A stretch of 64,000 bases of DNA. Origin: Miniphocaeibacter massiliensis. GTDB lineage: Bacteria; Bacillota; Clostridia; Tissierellales; Peptoniphilaceae. The position numbers were made by a program, and so were the translations under genes. Below are positions 63,501-64,000 of this stretch, one piece after another; the first letter of the stretch is position 1, and the number at the start of each line of letters is the position of its first letter. The notes below the pieces were generated by a model. The model was not told where the DNA came from, ran no database searches, and saw only the letters and a program-made list of their open reading frames with translations. The stretch spans positions 186,001-250,000 of the forward strand of contig NZ_OCTQ01000003.1 of the NCBI RefSeq assembly GCF_900232905.1, in the 5' to 3' direction.

Positions 63501-64000
63501 CCAAAGTGGATATATATCCTCTATAGGTTATGATTTATATGTTAAACTATTAGAAGAGACTCTTGGAGAAATTAAAGGAGAAACAAAAATCGTAAGAGAA
63601 TCTGAGATAGAAATAGATATAAAGTTGGACGGATACATACCTTCAAGTTATATAGATGACTCAAATGAAAAAATAGATATGTATAAAAAAATTGCAACAA
63701 TATCATCTGAAGAAGATTATGATGAAATAGTAGAAGAGTTAATTGATAGATTTGGAGATGTTCCTAAGATGGTTCAAAATATAATGGATATATCATTAAT
63801 GAAGTCATATGCTGCTAAAGTTGGATTTTCTAGAATATATGAGAAGGCAAGCTTTATAAATTTAGTTTATAGTGAGAAAAAAGAAGTAAACTTCAAAGAA
63901 CTAGAATATATGAGTGAAAACTATAAAGGTAAAATGAGTTTTGATTTATCAGATATACCTGTTATATCTGTTGAAATAAAGGAAAAGAATATAAAACCAA
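60535..64000 (+). CDS. mfd: Transcription-repair coupling factor (3' end outside window)
   Basis: Open from the ATG at 60535 (AAGGAGG upstream) to the window edge, 1155 codons. N-terminal UvrB-homology part, then the RNA-polymerase-interacting domain near [20 protein letters not shown] and [10 protein letters not shown]. The translocase follows: Walker A [57 protein letters not shown] and [17 protein letters not shown]. The window ends in the C-terminal TRCF domain, shortly before the usual stop. Mfd removes stalled RNA polymerase and recruits UvrA. Confidence 0.96.
   Translation, partial: [1155 protein letters not shown]

Noticed and set aside
1-64000. CRISPR arrays, insertion sequences, prophage or integrative element
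   Set aside because: No regularly spaced repeats, transposase or integrase motifs, or attachment-site repeats were seen.

Overview
The window is AT-rich (roughly 28-30% GC by eye), with strong AGGAGG-type ribosome-binding sites, rho-independent terminators after most transcription units, lipoprotein signal peptides and a Gram-positive style gene set. It carries a complete selenium-dependent glycine reductase system, two AgcS-type amino-acid:sodium symporters, pyruvate carboxylase and fumarase. This suggests an anaerobic, amino-acid-fermenting low-GC Firmicute of the Clostridia/Tissierellia type. A Peptoniphilaceae member such as Parvimonas is plausible, but that is inference and the sequence does not prove it.

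Layout. 1-2.2 kb: the 5' part of a LysR regulator, a GNAT acetyltransferase, a nonsense-mutated copy of that acetyltransferase, and a decayed acetamidase/formamidase. 2.2-10 kb: a phosphoglycerol-transferase-like membrane sulfatase with a YjdF-like membrane partner, a PD-(D/E)XK-like orphan protein, an ATP-NAD kinase family protein, an ABC transporter with a YxeA-like protein, and an ApbE flavin transferase. 10-17.9 kb (minus strand): the operon grdX-trxB-trxA-grdE-grdA-grdB-grdC-grdD, read from a clear promoter through a single-aptamer glycine riboswitch with a terminator. grdA and grdB each contain an in-frame UGA read as selenocysteine, so simple ORF calling breaks both. 18.1-21.6 kb (divergent): selA, selB and tRNA-Sec, which supply the selenocysteine decoding. 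21.8-24.9 kb: two AgcS symporters. Together these make a regulated module: symporters can import glycine/alanine, glycine turns on the operon, thioredoxin/thioredoxin reductase supply electrons, and components B, A and C convert glycine to acetyl phosphate. selD is not in the window.

24.9-30 kb: fumarase and pyruvate carboxylase. 30-37.6 kb: a CapA-like lipoprotein, an operon of a small alarmone synthetase with a two-component system, a DUF925 nucleotidyltransferase, a COG2509 flavoprotein, a HAD phosphatase and a small secreted/anchored protein. 37.6-39.5 kb: two tandem SDR paralogues that share a duplicated promoter and 5' palindrome. 39.5-47.8 kb: ilvBN, dCMP deaminase, pgsA, an MBL-fold hydrolase, an NfsA-like flavoprotein, a WG-repeat lipoprotein and small proteins. 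47.9-51.5 kb: an ABC exporter followed by an OmpR/histidine kinase pair, with an 11-bp-period direct repeat upstream of the exporter. 51.5-56.9 kb: GNAT, DUF1624, cardiolipin synthase, two NimA-like flavoproteins and a threonine-aldolase-like enzyme. 57-64 kb: housekeeping genes murC (minus) and glmU-pth-mfd (plus), with mfd running off the right edge.

No CRISPR array, rRNA, insertion sequence or prophage was seen. The most unusual parts are the riboswitch-controlled selenoprotein operon facing its own decoding genes, the alarmone synthetase-two-component operon whose regulator has a diverged output domain, and the duplicated SDR promoter with palindrome.
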